A stretch of DNA of 64,000 nt. Source: Pseudomonas sp. St316 (GTDB lineage: Bacteria > Pseudomonadota > Gammaproteobacteria > Pseudomonadales > Pseudomonadaceae). The position numbers were made by a program, and so were the translations under genes. Below, in pieces: positions 7,377 through 16,871 of the stretch; the stretch's first letter is position 1, and every line of letters starts with the position of its first letter. The stretch lies in assembly GCF_018325905.1 (NCBI RefSeq), contig NZ_AP021901.1:62001-126000 (forward strand), written 5' to 3'. The notes beneath the pieces are model-generated. The model worked only from the letters and a program-made list of their open reading frames with translations. It ran no database searches and was not told the DNA's origin.

Positions 7377-8606
7377 ATGCTCAATGGCCTGTGGCTTGGC
7401 TTCTTTATCGTGGCTGCCGTGTCGGCGCTGGCGCAGTGGTTGATCGGCGGCAACGCCGGGATCTTCGCCGCAATGGTGGAAAGCATCTTCGCCATGGCCA
7501 AGCTGTCGGTGGAGGTAATGGTCCTGTTGTTCGGCACCCTGACCCTGTGGTTGGGCTTCCTGCGCATCGCTGAAAAGGCCGGCATCGTCGACTGGCTGGC
7601 CAAGGCCCTCGGCCCGCTGTTCTTGCGCTTGATGCCGCAAGTGCCTGCCGGCCACCCGGCCATTGGCCTGATCACCCTCAACTTCGCCGCCAATGGCCTG
7701 GGGCTGGACAACGCGGCCACCCCCATCGGCCTCAAGGCCATGCGCGCCCTGCAAGACCTCAACCCCAGCCCGACCATCGCCAGCAATGCGCAGATCCTGT
7801 TCCTGGTGCTCAACGCCTCCTCGTTGACGCTGCTGCCGGTGACGATCTTCATGTACCGCGCCCAGCAAGGCGCGCCGGACCCGACCCTGGTGTTCCTGCC
7901 GATCCTGCTCGCCACCAGCGCCTCGACCCTGGTGGGGCTGCTGTCGGTGGCGTTCATGCAGCGCCTGCGGTTGTGGGATCCGGTGGTGCTGGCTTACCTG
8001 ATTCCGGGTGCACTGGCGCTGGGCGGTTTCATGGCACTGCTGGCGACGCTCTCGGCCACGGCCCTGGCGGGACTGTCATCGATCCTCGGCAACCTGACGC
8101 TGTTCGGCTTGATCATTGTGTTCCTGGTGGTGGGTGCCCTGCGCAAGGTCAAGGTGTATGAGGCCTTCGTCGAAGGCGCCAAGGAGGGCTTCGACGTCGC
8201 CAAGACGTTGCTGCCCTACCTGGTAGCAATGCTCTGCGCGGTGGGCGTGCTGCGGGCTTCGGGGGCGCTGGATTTCGGCCTGGACGGCATCCGTCACCTG
8301 GTGCAGTGGGCCGGCTGGGACACGCGCTTCGTCGATGCCTTGCCGACCGCCATGGTCAAGCCGTTCTCCGGCAGCGCCGCCCGGGCGATGCTGATCGAGA
8401 CCATGAAGACCTCCGGCGTCGACAGCTTCCCGGCCTTGGTGGCAGCGACCATCCAGGGCAGCACCGAGACCACGTTCTACGTGCTGGCGGTCTATTTCGG
8501 CGCCGTGGGCATCCAGCGGGCGCGCCATGCCGTGGGCTGCGCGCTGCTGGCGGAGTTGGCCGGGGTCGTGGCGGCGATTAGCGTTTGCTACTGGTTCTTC
8601 GGTTGA
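7377..8606 (+). CDS. membrane protein with two nucleoside-recognition (Gate) domains
   Basis: A 409-aa polytopic inner-membrane protein that resembles SpmA and SpmB of Bacillus spores fused head to tail. Each half has a nucleoside-recognition (Gate) domain; the signatures GLGLDNAATPIGLKAMRALQ in the first half and KPFSGSAARAML in the second are typical. The family is thought to move small solutes, but no substrate is established in Pseudomonas, and the sporulation name is only historical. It begins 53 bp after the terminator at 7301 and stands alone. Confidence 0.8.
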   Translation: MLNGLWLGFFIVAAVSALAQWLIGGNAGIFAAMVESIFAMAKLSVEVMVLLFGTLTLWLGFLRIAEKAGIVDWLAKALGPLFLRLMPQVPAGHPAIGLITLNFAANGLGLDNAATPIGLKAMRALQDLNPSPTIASNAQILFLVLNASSLTLLPVTIFMYRAQQGAPDPTLVFLPILLATSASTLVGLLSVAFMQRLRLWDPVVLAYLIPGALALGGFMALLATLSATALAGLSSILGNLTLFGLIIVFLVVGALRKVKVYEAFVEGAKEGFDVAKTLLPYLVAMLCAVGVLRASGALDFGLDGIRHLVQWAGWDTRFVDALPTAMVKPFSGSAARAMLIETMKTSGVDSFPALVAATIQGSTETTFYVLAVYFGAVGIQRARHAVGCALLAELAGVVAAISVCYWFFG

Positions 8607-8626
8607 CCTGAGTCTCCCCGCGGCCC

Positions 8627-9262
8627 CTAGGGTTGGGTCGGCGTTGCGAAACGCTGGCCTTGCTCCAATGTCCAGGCCACCACTTCGGCCGTCAGCCGGT
8701 CACCGGCCCGGCCAAAGCCGTCCACCACCGCCGGCACTTTCACATCGCTGAGCGGCTGGCGCACTTCAAAACGGCGACTGGCCAGGATGCGCTGGTCGAA
8801 CCCGCGCACCAGCAGCGCGTCCAGGCGAATCACCACGTTGGCCGCAGTGCCCTGGTATTCGGTCTGGAACGCCTGCAATTGCCCGCCCAGCTCCAGGTCT
8901 GCTTGCAGGTTGCTGTCGGCGACGCTCAACAACCTGACGCGTCCATCCTGGGCGAAGCCATCGAGCAGGCGGTTGCGCAACAGCACGGGGGCAGGGTCGC
9001 TCCAGCGCGAAGCGGCGTAACTGCTGAACAGATTGCCCTGGGGGATCACCGCGATTTTCGGGCTGTTGAGCACCTCGCTGGCCTGGGGGCTGGCCAGGCG
9101 CAGCGACCAGCTCACCGCCGCGCCCGCAGATGCCGGGGTCTGGGTGGCGGGCAGGCGATAGACGTCCGCAGGTTCGCTCTTGGGCAGGATCGAACAACCG
9201 GCCAGCAGGATAAAACCTGTCAGCAACAGGGCAGGGCGGATGAGTCGATTGGACGGCTTCAT
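8627..9262 (-). CDS. PqiC/MlaX-type auxiliary lipoprotein of lipid ABC transporter
   Basis: A 211-aa outer-envelope lipoprotein: signal peptide with lipobox LLAGC (Cys at residue 23), then the ABC-transport auxiliary domain (the YRLPATQ start, and VDGFGRAGDRLTAEV near the end). Such proteins partner with MCE-domain transporters that move phospholipids across the periplasm. It overlaps the MlaD-like gene by 4 bp and is the last gene of a four-gene minus-strand operon (12156 to 8627). Assignment by domain and context is firm; the lipid carried is not known. Confidence 0.87.
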   Translation of the reverse strand: MKPSNRLIRPALLLTGFILLAGCSILPKSEPADVYRLPATQTPASAGAAVSWSLRLASPQASEVLNSPKIAVIPQGNLFSSYAASRWSDPAPVLLRNRLLDGFAQDGRVRLLSVADSNLQADLELGGQLQAFQTEYQGTAANVVIRLDALLVRGFDQRILASRRFEVRQPLSDVKVPAVVDGFGRAGDRLTAEVVAWTLEQGQRFATPTQP

Positions 9263-10197
9263 GGCGTGAACTCCTTGTCCTTGTCATTGCCCAGCAAGTA
9301 ACCGCTGGGGTTGGCATCCAGGCGCCGGGAGATCCCCCGCAGGGCGCTCAGGGTTTCGCGCAGTTCACGCACGGCTGGCGCCAGGGCATTGAGGCCCTGC
9401 ATGCCGTTATTCAATGAATCGCGGTTGTCGTTCAGCAGCTTGTCGAGGGTCGCGGTGCTGCGAGCCAGGGACTGCATGGCCTGTCCGGCGCTGCCGAACG
9501 CCTGTTTGCCCTGGTCGTCGAGCAAGCCATTGGCGTTGCGCATCAACGCCGTGGTCTGCTCCAGCGTGGCACTGGCCTGTTTGCCGATGGACGCCAGTTG
9601 CTGCATGGCCTGGCGAATGTCGCCGCGCTGCTCGGCAATGACCCCGGTGGTTTGCTCCAGATGCTCAAGGGTCTTGCCCAGGCGCTGAACGTTGTCCGAG
9701 GAAAACACCTCGTTGGCGTTGTGCAGCAGCAGGTTGATGCTGGTCATCAAGTCATCGCTGTTGTTGAGCAGGCGGGCGATGGGCGAGGGCGCGGCGATGA
9801 TCACCGGCGGTTCACCGTTGTGCCCGGTCAGCGCCGGGCTCTGGGGCGTACCGCCGCTGAGCTGGATGATCGAGGTGCCGGTGATGCCGGTCAGTGCCAG
9901 CTTGGCCTGGGTGTCCTGCTTGATCGGTGTTTCACCGCTCAAGCGCACCCGCGCCAGCACCCGGCGCGGGTCGTTCGGGTCCAGGCGCAGGTTGACGACG
10001 TCGCCGACCTTGATGCCGCTGTACTCCACCGAACTGCCCCGGGACAATCCGCTGACCGCCTCGTTGAACACCACTTCGTAATCCTTGAACTCGCTGTCCA
10101 CGCTGGACTTGGCCAGCCATAGGCCAAACAGCAGGGCGCTGGCCACCACAATGACGGTGAACAGGCCGATCAGCACATGATGGGCTCGGGTTTCCAT
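9259..10197 (-). CDS. MlaD-like MCE-domain substrate-binding protein
   Basis: A 312-aa protein anchored by one N-terminal helix (about residues 7-29) with an MCE domain following (FKDYEVVFNEAVSGLSRGS, then a VLARVRLSGETPI strand region) and a long helical tail rich in Gln and Leu (about 150-290). MCE proteins form hexameric rings that carry lipids between membranes. The ATG at 10197 (METRAHHV) is used because longer frames run into the ATPase gene. It starts 1 bp after the ATPase stop, and the next gene overlaps it by 4 bp. The long tail is unlike compact E. coli MlaD and may form a periplasmic tube. Confidence 0.88.
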   Translation of the reverse strand: METRAHHVLIGLFTVIVVASALLFGLWLAKSSVDSEFKDYEVVFNEAVSGLSRGSSVEYSGIKVGDVVNLRLDPNDPRRVLARVRLSGETPIKQDTQAKLALTGITGTSIIQLSGGTPQSPALTGHNGEPPVIIAAPSPIARLLNNSDDLMTSINLLLHNANEVFSSDNVQRLGKTLEHLEQTTGVIAEQRGDIRQAMQQLASIGKQASATLEQTTALMRNANGLLDDQGKQAFGSAGQAMQSLARSTATLDKLLNDNRDSLNNGMQGLNALAPAVRELRETLSALRGISRRLDANPSGYLLGNDKDKEFTP

Positions 10198-10198
10198 G

Positions 10199-11002
10199 TC
10201 AAACCTCGTTCGATTGTGTAGCGGCCGATAACGCCGCGCGGCCGCGCGGGCCATGGAAGTATTCGTGAATCCAGGCGTCGTCGGTTTCCGACACCTTGTC
10301 GATGACATCGGCCACCAGCACTTTTTTCTGCGCCAGTACCGCCACCCGGTCGGTGATGGTGTAGAGGGTGTCCAGGTCATGGGTGACCAGGAACACGCTC
10401 AAGCCCAGGGCATCGCGCAGCGTCAGGATCAACTGGTCGAACGCCGCCGCACCGATGGGGTCGAGGCCGGCGGTGGGTTCGTCGAGAAACAGGATGTCCG
10501 GGTCCAGGGCCAACGCCCGGGCCAGGGCGGCGCGCTTGATCATGCCGCCGGACAGCGAGGCGGGGTACTTGTCGGCGGCCGATAACGGCAGGCCGGCCAA
10601 GGCCAGTTTCACCGCCGCCAGGTGCTCGGCGTCGACGCGGCTGAGCCCGGCGTGTTCGATCAGTGGCAGGGCGACGTTTTCTGTCACGGTCAGTGACGAA
10701 AACAGCGCACCTTTCTGGAACAACACGCCAAAGCGTCGCTCCACCCGCGAACGTTGTTCCGGGGGCAGGCTCGGCAAGTCCTCGCCGAACACCCGCACAG
10801 AACCTTCGCTGGGCCGGTTCAGGCCGACGATGCTGCGCAGCAGCACCGATTTGCCGCTGCCGGAGCCGCCGACCACGGCGAGAATCTCGCCCTTGTACAC
10901 ATCAAGGTCGAGGTTTTCATGCACGCTCTGGCGGCCAAAGCGATTGCACAGGCCGCGCACTTGAATCACTGCCTCGGTGGGCGGTCGCGGGGGTTGGCTC
11001 AC
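10199..11002 (-). CDS. MlaF-like ABC transporter ATPase
   Basis: A 267-aa ATPase of the MlaF group powering lipid transport. Walker A GGSGSGKS, signature LSGGM, Walker B DPDILFLDEPTAG and the H-loop LVTHDL are all present. The start is the GTG at 11002, whose bases overlap the stop codon of the permease gene (GTGA overlap); no ATG lies nearby. Together with the STAS-permease, MCE protein and lipoprotein it makes a complete Mla-like importer or exporter. Direction of lipid flow cannot be told. Confidence 0.9.
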   Translation of the reverse strand: MSQPPRPPTEAVIQVRGLCNRFGRQSVHENLDLDVYKGEILAVVGGSGSGKSVLLRSIVGLNRPSEGSVRVFGEDLPSLPPEQRSRVERRFGVLFQKGALFSSLTVTENVALPLIEHAGLSRVDAEHLAAVKLALAGLPLSAADKYPASLSGGMIKRAALARALALDPDILFLDEPTAGLDPIGAAAFDQLILTLRDALGLSVFLVTHDLDTLYTITDRVAVLAQKKVLVADVIDKVSETDDAWIHEYFHGPRGRAALSAATQSNEV

Positions 11003-12156
11003 CAGTTCATCTCCATGAAAAACAACGCGGCCACGGCATCGAGCACGATCACCACGAAAATCGACTGCACCACGCTGGACGTGGTGTGGGCCCCGACCGA
11101 TTCGGCACTGCCACTGACCTTGAAACCCTCCAGGCAGCCCACCGCAGCGATCAGGAAGGCAAAGATCGGCGCCTTGACCATCCCCACCACGAAATGCTGC
11201 ACGCCAATGTCCGACTGCAACAGCGTCAGGAACATGGCCGGTGAAATACCCAGCGACAACGCGCAGACCACGCCGCCACCGATAATCCCGGAAAGCATGG
11301 CCACGAAGGTCAGCATCGGCAGCGCCACCAACAACGCCAGCACCCGTGGAATCACCAGCAACTCGACCGGATCGAGGCCCAGGGTGCGGATCGCGTCGAT
11401 TTCTTCGTTGGCCTTCATCGAGCCGATCTGCGCGGTGAACGCGCTGGCGGTGCGGCCCGCCATGAGGATCGCCGTGAGCAACACGCCGAATTCGCGCAGG
11501 AACGAGAACGCCACCAGGTCCACGGTAAAGATGCTGGCGCCGAAATCGGCCAGCACGGTCGCCCCGAGGAACGCTACCACCGCGCCCACCAGGAACGTCA
11601 GCAGGGCGACGATGGGAGCCGCGTCCAGGCCGGTCTGTTCGATGTGGACGACCATCGGGGTCATGCGCCAGCGCCGGGGGTGAAACAGGTTGCGGGCCAG
11701 GGTTTCCAGGATCAGGCCGACAAAACCCAGCAATTGCAGGGTGTCTTGCCAGACTTTGTCCACAGCGCGACCGATGCGCGTCAGCAACTGTGTCATCACG
11801 CTGACCTGGGGCTCTTTCACCGGCACACAGAAGTCCGTCAGCGAGCGATAGACCGTCTGCAACAGCGCTCGCTCGGCGGCCGGCAAGCTGCAATCAGGGT
11901 GCTCGGCGGTCCTGCCCAGCCGTTCGGAACCCAGCAGTTCCACCAGCAACGAAGCCCCGGCGGTGTCGAGGGTGCCGAGGCCATTGAGGTCGATCAGGGT
12001 GTTTTCGTCGTATTGGCCGCGCAAGGATTCGCTCAAGCGCTTGAGCTGCGCGTAATGAGCCAGCGTCCAGTCGCCGCTGACCCATAGCTTCGCCGCAGGG
12101 CCGGACTTATCCAGTCGGGCAGTGCCAATGGGGGATCCTGGGGTCATACGCTCCAT
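10999..12156 (-). CDS. MlaE-like permease with N-terminal STAS domain
   Basis: A 385-aa protein joining an N-terminal STAS domain (about residues 10-115, with the LNGLGTLDTAGASLL motif typical of MlaB) to a MlaE/YrbE permease (about 130-385, with REFGVLLTAILMAGRTASAF and the GSMKANEEIDAI coupling segment). In E. coli these are separate proteins MlaB and MlaE, so this is a natural fusion. It is the first gene of the operon. A second ATG lies three codons in; I cannot decide between them from ribosome sites. Confidence 0.88.
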   Translation of the reverse strand: MERMTPGSPIGTARLDKSGPAAKLWVSGDWTLAHYAQLKRLSESLRGQYDENTLIDLNGLGTLDTAGASLLVELLGSERLGRTAEHPDCSLPAAERALLQTVYRSLTDFCVPVKEPQVSVMTQLLTRIGRAVDKVWQDTLQLLGFVGLILETLARNLFHPRRWRMTPMVVHIEQTGLDAAPIVALLTFLVGAVVAFLGATVLADFGASIFTVDLVAFSFLREFGVLLTAILMAGRTASAFTAQIGSMKANEEIDAIRTLGLDPVELLVIPRVLALLVALPMLTFVAMLSGIIGGGVVCALSLGISPAMFLTLLQSDIGVQHFVVGMVKAPIFAFLIAAVGCLEGFKVSGSAESVGAHTTSSVVQSIFVVIVLDAVAALFFMEMNW

Positions 12157-12199
12157 GCTCGTTCGACTTGAACAGCGCTACCTAATAACACGACCGCCG

Positions 12200-13225
12200 T
12201 CATTTTGCCTCGGGGGTGGCGGCGCTCACATTGAACCGCAGCACACCGATCATCTGGCCATTTTCCGTCAGCACCCGCACCTGCCATTTGCCGGTCGGGT
12301 CTTGCGGGAAGTTCTGTTTGTGGGTCCAGGCGCGATAGCCTTCCTTGCGGCCGCCGTGAATGTCCAGGGCAATGCGGTCGACTTCTTTGCCGTTGAACTG
12401 CCAGACGTGATAAATCCGCTCGTCGAGCCCGCGCGGCGCGTTGATGGCGGTGTAGGCGTACAGGCCATTGCTACGGATCTGGTCGGCGCTGACCTCTTTG
12501 AGACTGTCGCCCGGCGTGCGGTCCTCCACTTGGGTACTGATCGCCACTTCGGTCATCCACAGCGTGGCCGGCGGCACCCAGGAACGCAGCACCCAGCCAG
12601 TGGCGCCAATCCCCAGGGTGATGCACAGGATTGCCAAGGCGTTGCGCACGGTGCGGATCGGGAAGATCGAGGCCAGGCTCGGGAACGACAGCAGCATGGC
12701 AATGCCCAGCGCCAGCTTGAAACTTTGGTCGGTGGTCAGGTGCAGGATGACCGGTAACGCGGTGAGCAGGGCGGCGAACAGCGTCAGCGTGTGCAACGCC
12801 AGGAACGCCCAGCGCCGCGGTGCCAGCCATTTGTAATAGAGCGGGTCGGTGATCGAGATCAGCGCCGCGATCGTCAGCAGGCCGGTGAAAATCAGCTGGC
12901 TGCTGTTCCAGGTGGTGGTAATGAAGAAAAACGGCAGGACAAAAAACAGGCTTTCCTGGTGAATCATCTGCGTGGCGTAGCGCAACAGCGGCTGGGGTAT
13001 TTCCCGTTTGAAAATCCGCGTGAACAGCCGGGTCATGCTGTTCTCGACCATCAGCCAGAGCCAGCTCACCAGCATCATGATGGCGATCCAGGTCGCCAGG
13101 CCCTGCTGGCGGTCCACCAGCATGAAGCTGCCGAGTCCGGAGATGAAACCACCGAGCGCAATGACCCCTGGATAGCGCTTCATTAGTTCGAGGAGGCGCT
13201 GGATGTAGAGCGTCAGGTTTTGCAT
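12200..13225 (-). CDS. DUF5924/DUF2914 membrane protein
   Basis: A 341-aa protein with about eight membrane segments in the first 215 residues and a soluble C-terminal domain of the DUF2914 type (YAYTAINAPRGLDERIYHVWQFNGKEVDRI, seen at about 255-285). The combination is annotated as DUF5924 in pseudomonads. Its function is unknown. It lies 43 bp upstream, in transcription sense, of the Mla-like operon start and could be read into it. Confidence 0.75.
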   Translation of the reverse strand: MQNLTLYIQRLLELMKRYPGVIALGGFISGLGSFMLVDRQQGLATWIAIMMLVSWLWLMVENSMTRLFTRIFKREIPQPLLRYATQMIHQESLFFVLPFFFITTTWNSSQLIFTGLLTIAALISITDPLYYKWLAPRRWAFLALHTLTLFAALLTALPVILHLTTDQSFKLALGIAMLLSFPSLASIFPIRTVRNALAILCITLGIGATGWVLRSWVPPATLWMTEVAISTQVEDRTPGDSLKEVSADQIRSNGLYAYTAINAPRGLDERIYHVWQFNGKEVDRIALDIHGGRKEGYRAWTHKQNFPQDPTGKWQVRVLTENGQMIGVLRFNVSAATPEAK

Positions 13226-13299
13226 TCGGTGGTTTCACAGTAAGTCGTAGGAAATATCCCTGACAGAGTATCGTCAGGGCATCGATGTGACGAGCGCGC

Positions 13300-13412
13300 T
13301 TTTGTGGCGAGGGGATTTATCCCCGCTGGGTTGTGGGAGCACAGCTTGCGCGCGAAACCGGCGTCTCGATGTAAAGATCGCATCGCCCCCATCGCGGGCA
13401 AGCCTTGCCCAC
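13300..13412. repeat. degenerate REP cluster
   Basis: Three REP-like pieces lie together: GTGGCGAGGGGATTTATCCCC (about 13303-13325), TTGTGGGAGCACAGCTTGCG (13331-13350) and an inverted ATCGCGGGCAAGCCTTGCCC (13392-13411). Their cores have drifted and differ from one another. Confidence 0.7.
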
Positions 13413-13435
13413 TGAAGGGCAACACCATCGCGAAC

Positions 13436-14827
13436 CTATTCTTCGTTCGTTCGAGCCCTGCGGCGCACCTGCCACACCACCAACCCGAGCAACAGCAACC
13501 CCAACAAGCCGCCCAGCCCCCAGACGAGCTCATCGTCACCGAGCAACGGCTTTTCGATGCGCAGGTAACCCGGGTCCTTGAGCAGTTCGCGCAGGGCCAC
13601 GTTGGCCTGTTCCAGGCTCACCTCCTGCAGTCGCAGGGCCGGGTTGGCGAAGCGGCCGTCTTCATAATCGCCCAGGGCGCCCCAGTAGTAATCGGCCAGT
13701 GCGCTGTTGCCTTGAACCGCCCAGGACTGATGGGCAATGGCCGCGCGCTTGATGCGCACGAAATCGGCGGGGTCCAGGCCATCCTTGAGCAATCTCTTGC
13801 GCAGTTCTTCCAGCGCCTGTTCGGCTTCGGGCAAGTCTTCGCGGGACAGATCGGCGTTCAGGCTGAAGAAGCCAACGCCGCCGAACACCTCGCGTTCGGT
13901 CCACGGCCCGTAGGACAGGCCGCGGGCCAGGCGCAATTGGCGATAGAGCGCCCAGTCCAGGTAATCCTTGAGCAGGTCGAAGGTTTCGTCATGCTGCTCA
14001 TCCAGCACCGGCTCCGGGAACAGCCAATGTAGCTTGGCGCTGTTGCCGACCAGGCCATGGATCAGGTTGCGCTTGGTGACCGCCTTGTAGCGGATCTGCG
14101 GCAGCGCCTCATGTTCGCTGGGCTCCACCGGCTCGAGTTCGCCAAAGGCGCGCTCCAGGTAGGCCGGCAACAGTCGGTCGAGGTCGCCGACCACGATCAG
14201 CGTCATGTTGTTCGGCGCATACCAGTCCTTGCGCACCTGCTTGAGCCGGGCAAGGGTGAGGTGTTCGACCTCGGCCCGTTCCGCGCAGCGCAGGCCCAAC
14301 TCAACCGCCAGCTGGTTGCTGGCCTTGTGGCCCAGGTCTTGGTGATCGAGCCAGCGTTGCAGGTGGGTGTAGTGGCCGCCGTCTTCGCGTTCCACCACCC
14401 GCTTGGCCGCTTCCAGGGCTTTTTCATCGACGCGGGTGCGGGTCAACAGCGCCAGCAGCAAGTCCAGGACCTTGCGTTGATTACGCGCCGGCGCTTCGAT
14501 GACGAACGTGGTGTCGGCGTTGCTGGTGAAGGCATTCCACTCGCCACCCAAGGCCTGCATGCGCTCTTCCAGGCCGCCTTCACCGCTTTCATCGACGCCG
14601 CTGAACAGCAAGTGTTCGAGCAGATGCGGCAGTTCCTTGTCGGCGCAACTGAAGTCGTCCAGGCCCACGCCGACCACCAGGCGAATGGCCACGTGCCCGC
14701 GTTCGCTACCGGGCTTGAGCAGCAATTGCATCCCGTTGGGCAAGGCGTAACCCTCGACCTGAAACCGGTCCAGGGCAACTGCAGGCAAGGCACCGAGCAA
14801 GAAAAGGGTGAATAACAGAGCACGCAT
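13436..14827 (-). CDS. M16-family zinc metallopeptidase, membrane-anchored
   Basis: A 463-aa insulinase-type peptidase with a signal peptide (residues 1-18) and the inverted zinc motif HLLEH inside LPHLLEHLLFSG, followed by downstream acidic residues in EAAKRVVERE that would supply the third ligand. A C-terminal membrane helix (about 430-452) and a basic tail RRRAR anchor it, with the peptidase on the periplasmic side. It corresponds to one active-type half plus its partner fold. The substrate is unknown. It ends 210 bp before the DUF5924 gene start. Confidence 0.85.
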   Translation of the reverse strand: MRALLFTLFLLGALPAVALDRFQVEGYALPNGMQLLLKPGSERGHVAIRLVVGVGLDDFSCADKELPHLLEHLLFSGVDESGEGGLEERMQALGGEWNAFTSNADTTFVIEAPARNQRKVLDLLLALLTRTRVDEKALEAAKRVVEREDGGHYTHLQRWLDHQDLGHKASNQLAVELGLRCAERAEVEHLTLARLKQVRKDWYAPNNMTLIVVGDLDRLLPAYLERAFGELEPVEPSEHEALPQIRYKAVTKRNLIHGLVGNSAKLHWLFPEPVLDEQHDETFDLLKDYLDWALYRQLRLARGLSYGPWTEREVFGGVGFFSLNADLSREDLPEAEQALEELRKRLLKDGLDPADFVRIKRAAIAHQSWAVQGNSALADYYWGALGDYEDGRFANPALRLQEVSLEQANVALRELLKDPGYLRIEKPLLGDDELVWGLGGLLGLLLLGLVVWQVRRRARTNEE

Positions 14828-14885
14828 AAACGGCTTCCTGGCGACTGACAGTCCAATCCTACTGACTGGTCAATGCGTCAGATGT

Positions 14886-16544
14886 TCAAGGCGAATGGGT
14901 AATGTCGGAAATTTCATCCGCCGCCAGTGCGCCGATCTCGGCCGTCTCCAGCACCACATAAGCGCTGCCGCAAAACAGCGAGTTGAGGCGTCTCATGTCG
15001 GCGATCAGCTCCAGGTGCAGGGAACTGGTCTCCAGGCTTTGTACGACCTTGCGCTGCAGGCGGCTGACATGGGCGTGGGCCATGCGCCGCTCCTGCGCCC
15101 GAAAGCGCCGTTTCTCACGCAGCAACTGGCGGGCGCTTTCCCGGTCGGCACTGAGAAATACCGACAGCCCCAGCCGCAGGTTGGCGATCAAGTGGCTGTG
15201 CAGCCCCGCCAACTCCTCCAGGCCTACGTCGGAAAAGGAGCGACGTTGCGAGGTTTTCTGCTGCTGGACCTTGCGCAACATGCGCTCGATGAGGTCGCTG
15301 GCCAGCTTGAGGTTGATCGCCAGCTCGATGATTTCCGCCCAACGGCGGCTGTCCTGTTCGCTGAGGTCCTCGCGGGGCATTTGCGCCATGTACAACTTGA
15401 TTGCACTGCACAGCGCTTCGACGTCGTCGCTCATGCGCCGCATATCCTGGGTCACCGCCGTCTGCGCGCCGCGCAGCACGTCCAGCATGGCTTCGAGCAT
15501 GCTTTCGATCAGATCGCCGATGCGCAGGGTTTCTCGGGCCGCGTTCGCCAGCGCCAGGCTTGGGGTGACGAGGGCCGTGAGGTCCAGGTGCCGTGGCTTG
15601 GCCGTGCCGTTGGTCTCGGGTCGTTCCGGCATCAGCCAGGCGCAGAGCCTGGCCATGGGGGCAACGCTGGGCAGCAGTACCAGGCAACGCACGGCGTTAT
15701 AGAGCAGATGAAAACCGATCACCGTTTCCTGAGGGCTGAAATCCAGGCTGTCGAGCCAGACCACCAGCGGATCGAGCACCGGAATGATCAACAACAGCCC
15801 GATCAGCTTGTACAGCAGGCTGCCCAGCGCCACCTGGCGCCCGGCGGTGTTCTGCATGCTGGTGCTGAGAAACGCCAGGACGCCGCTGCCGATGTTGGCG
15901 CCGATCACCAGGCCGATGGCCACTGGCAGGCTGATCACCGCGGCCCCGGCCAATGTCGCGGTCAACAGCACGGCGGCCAGGCTGGAATAGGAGATCATCG
16001 CGAACAGCGCGCCGACCAGCGCATCGAGCAGGATGTCACCGGTCAGCGAGGCGAAGATCACTTTCACGCCCTGGGCATGGGTGATGGGAGCGGCGGCCTC
16101 GACGATCAATTGCAGGGCCAGGATGATCAGGCCCAGGCCGATGCCGACCCGGCCCATTTGCCCGACGCGCGTCTGTTTGCGCGACAGGAAAAAAATCACC
16201 CCGAGGAAAATCAGCAGCGGCGACAGCCACGACAGGTCGAGGGTCAGCACCCGTGCCATCAGCGCGGTGCCGACATCGGCGCCGAGCATGGTCGCCAGGG
16301 CAGGAGTCAGCGCCATCAGCCCCTGGCCGACGAACGAGGTGACGAGCATGGCCGTGGCGTTGCTGCTCTGGACCATGGCCGTGACCATGATGCCCGCGAC
16401 AAACGCCAGCCAGCGCCTGGACATGTTCTGGCCGATGACATGGCGCAGGTTCGAGCCATAGACCCGCAAGATGCCGGTACGCACGATATGCGTGCCCCAG
16501 ATCAGCAGGGCCACAGCGGAGAGCAAATTGAGCAGGGTCAGCAT
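14886..16544 (-). CDS. Na/Pi cotransporter-family protein with PhoU-like tail
   Basis: A 552-aa membrane protein of the NptA/YjbB type. Two inverted repeats carry the QSS motifs (MVQSSNATAMLV near residue 55; a variant YSSLAAVLL in the second), and the C-terminal 200 residues form a PhoU-like helical domain. The family moves phosphate with sodium, generally outward in YjbB. The ATG at 16544 has AGGGGGC before it and is preferred to the one at 16577. No pst or pho gene is nearby. Confidence 0.85.
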   Translation of the reverse strand: MLTLLNLLSAVALLIWGTHIVRTGILRVYGSNLRHVIGQNMSRRWLAFVAGIMVTAMVQSSNATAMLVTSFVGQGLMALTPALATMLGADVGTALMARVLTLDLSWLSPLLIFLGVIFFLSRKQTRVGQMGRVGIGLGLIILALQLIVEAAAPITHAQGVKVIFASLTGDILLDALVGALFAMISYSSLAAVLLTATLAGAAVISLPVAIGLVIGANIGSGVLAFLSTSMQNTAGRQVALGSLLYKLIGLLLIIPVLDPLVVWLDSLDFSPQETVIGFHLLYNAVRCLVLLPSVAPMARLCAWLMPERPETNGTAKPRHLDLTALVTPSLALANAARETLRIGDLIESMLEAMLDVLRGAQTAVTQDMRRMSDDVEALCSAIKLYMAQMPREDLSEQDSRRWAEIIELAINLKLASDLIERMLRKVQQQKTSQRRSFSDVGLEELAGLHSHLIANLRLGLSVFLSADRESARQLLREKRRFRAQERRMAHAHVSRLQRKVVQSLETSSLHLELIADMRRLNSLFCGSAYVVLETAEIGALAADEISDITHSP

Positions 16545-16720
16545 GAGAAGCCCCCTGTTAGCGTCCCAAAGGAACAAATTGACGATGTCACATTCTTCTT
16601 TCTTGTACTTAAGCTGTAGTTGGCGAACGGTTCGGGCGCCAGCATTGCACAGCTAAAGAATCGTTTGAAACAAAACTGTCATGAAAACCCGGTCGATGGC
16701 TATCTTCAAAACGATGAGAT

Positions 16721-16816
16721 CCCTGTGGGAGCGAGCTTGCTCGCGATGGCGGCCTGACAGTCAATGAAGAGGTCGACTGTCCTGCCCTCATCGCGAGCAA
16801 GCTCGCTCCCACAGGG
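16721..16816. repeat. REP pair
   Basis: CCCTGTGGGAG to CTCCCACAGGG: two REP units in inverted order around an unrelated core, in the 327-bp gap before the TerC gene. The rest of that gap (16545-16720) shows nothing recognisable. Confidence 0.85.
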
Positions 16817-16825
16817 ACACGGGCA

Positions 16826-16851
16826 TGAAAAAGGGGCTGCGAAAGCCCCTT
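16826..16851 (-). terminator. terminator of the TerC gene
   Basis: AAGGGGCT and AGCCCCTT make an 8-bp stem. On the minus strand it is followed by TTTTTC, and it lies 20 bp past the TerC-family stop codon. Confidence 0.8.
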
Positions 16852-16871
16852 CATTCACTGCCCCGCAACCC

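Noticed and set aside
14808..16619. A 603-codon plus-strand open frame
   Set aside because: It is antisense to the Na/Pi transporter and M16 genes, is rich in Gln, His and Arg, and matches no family. High GC keeps opposite frames open.
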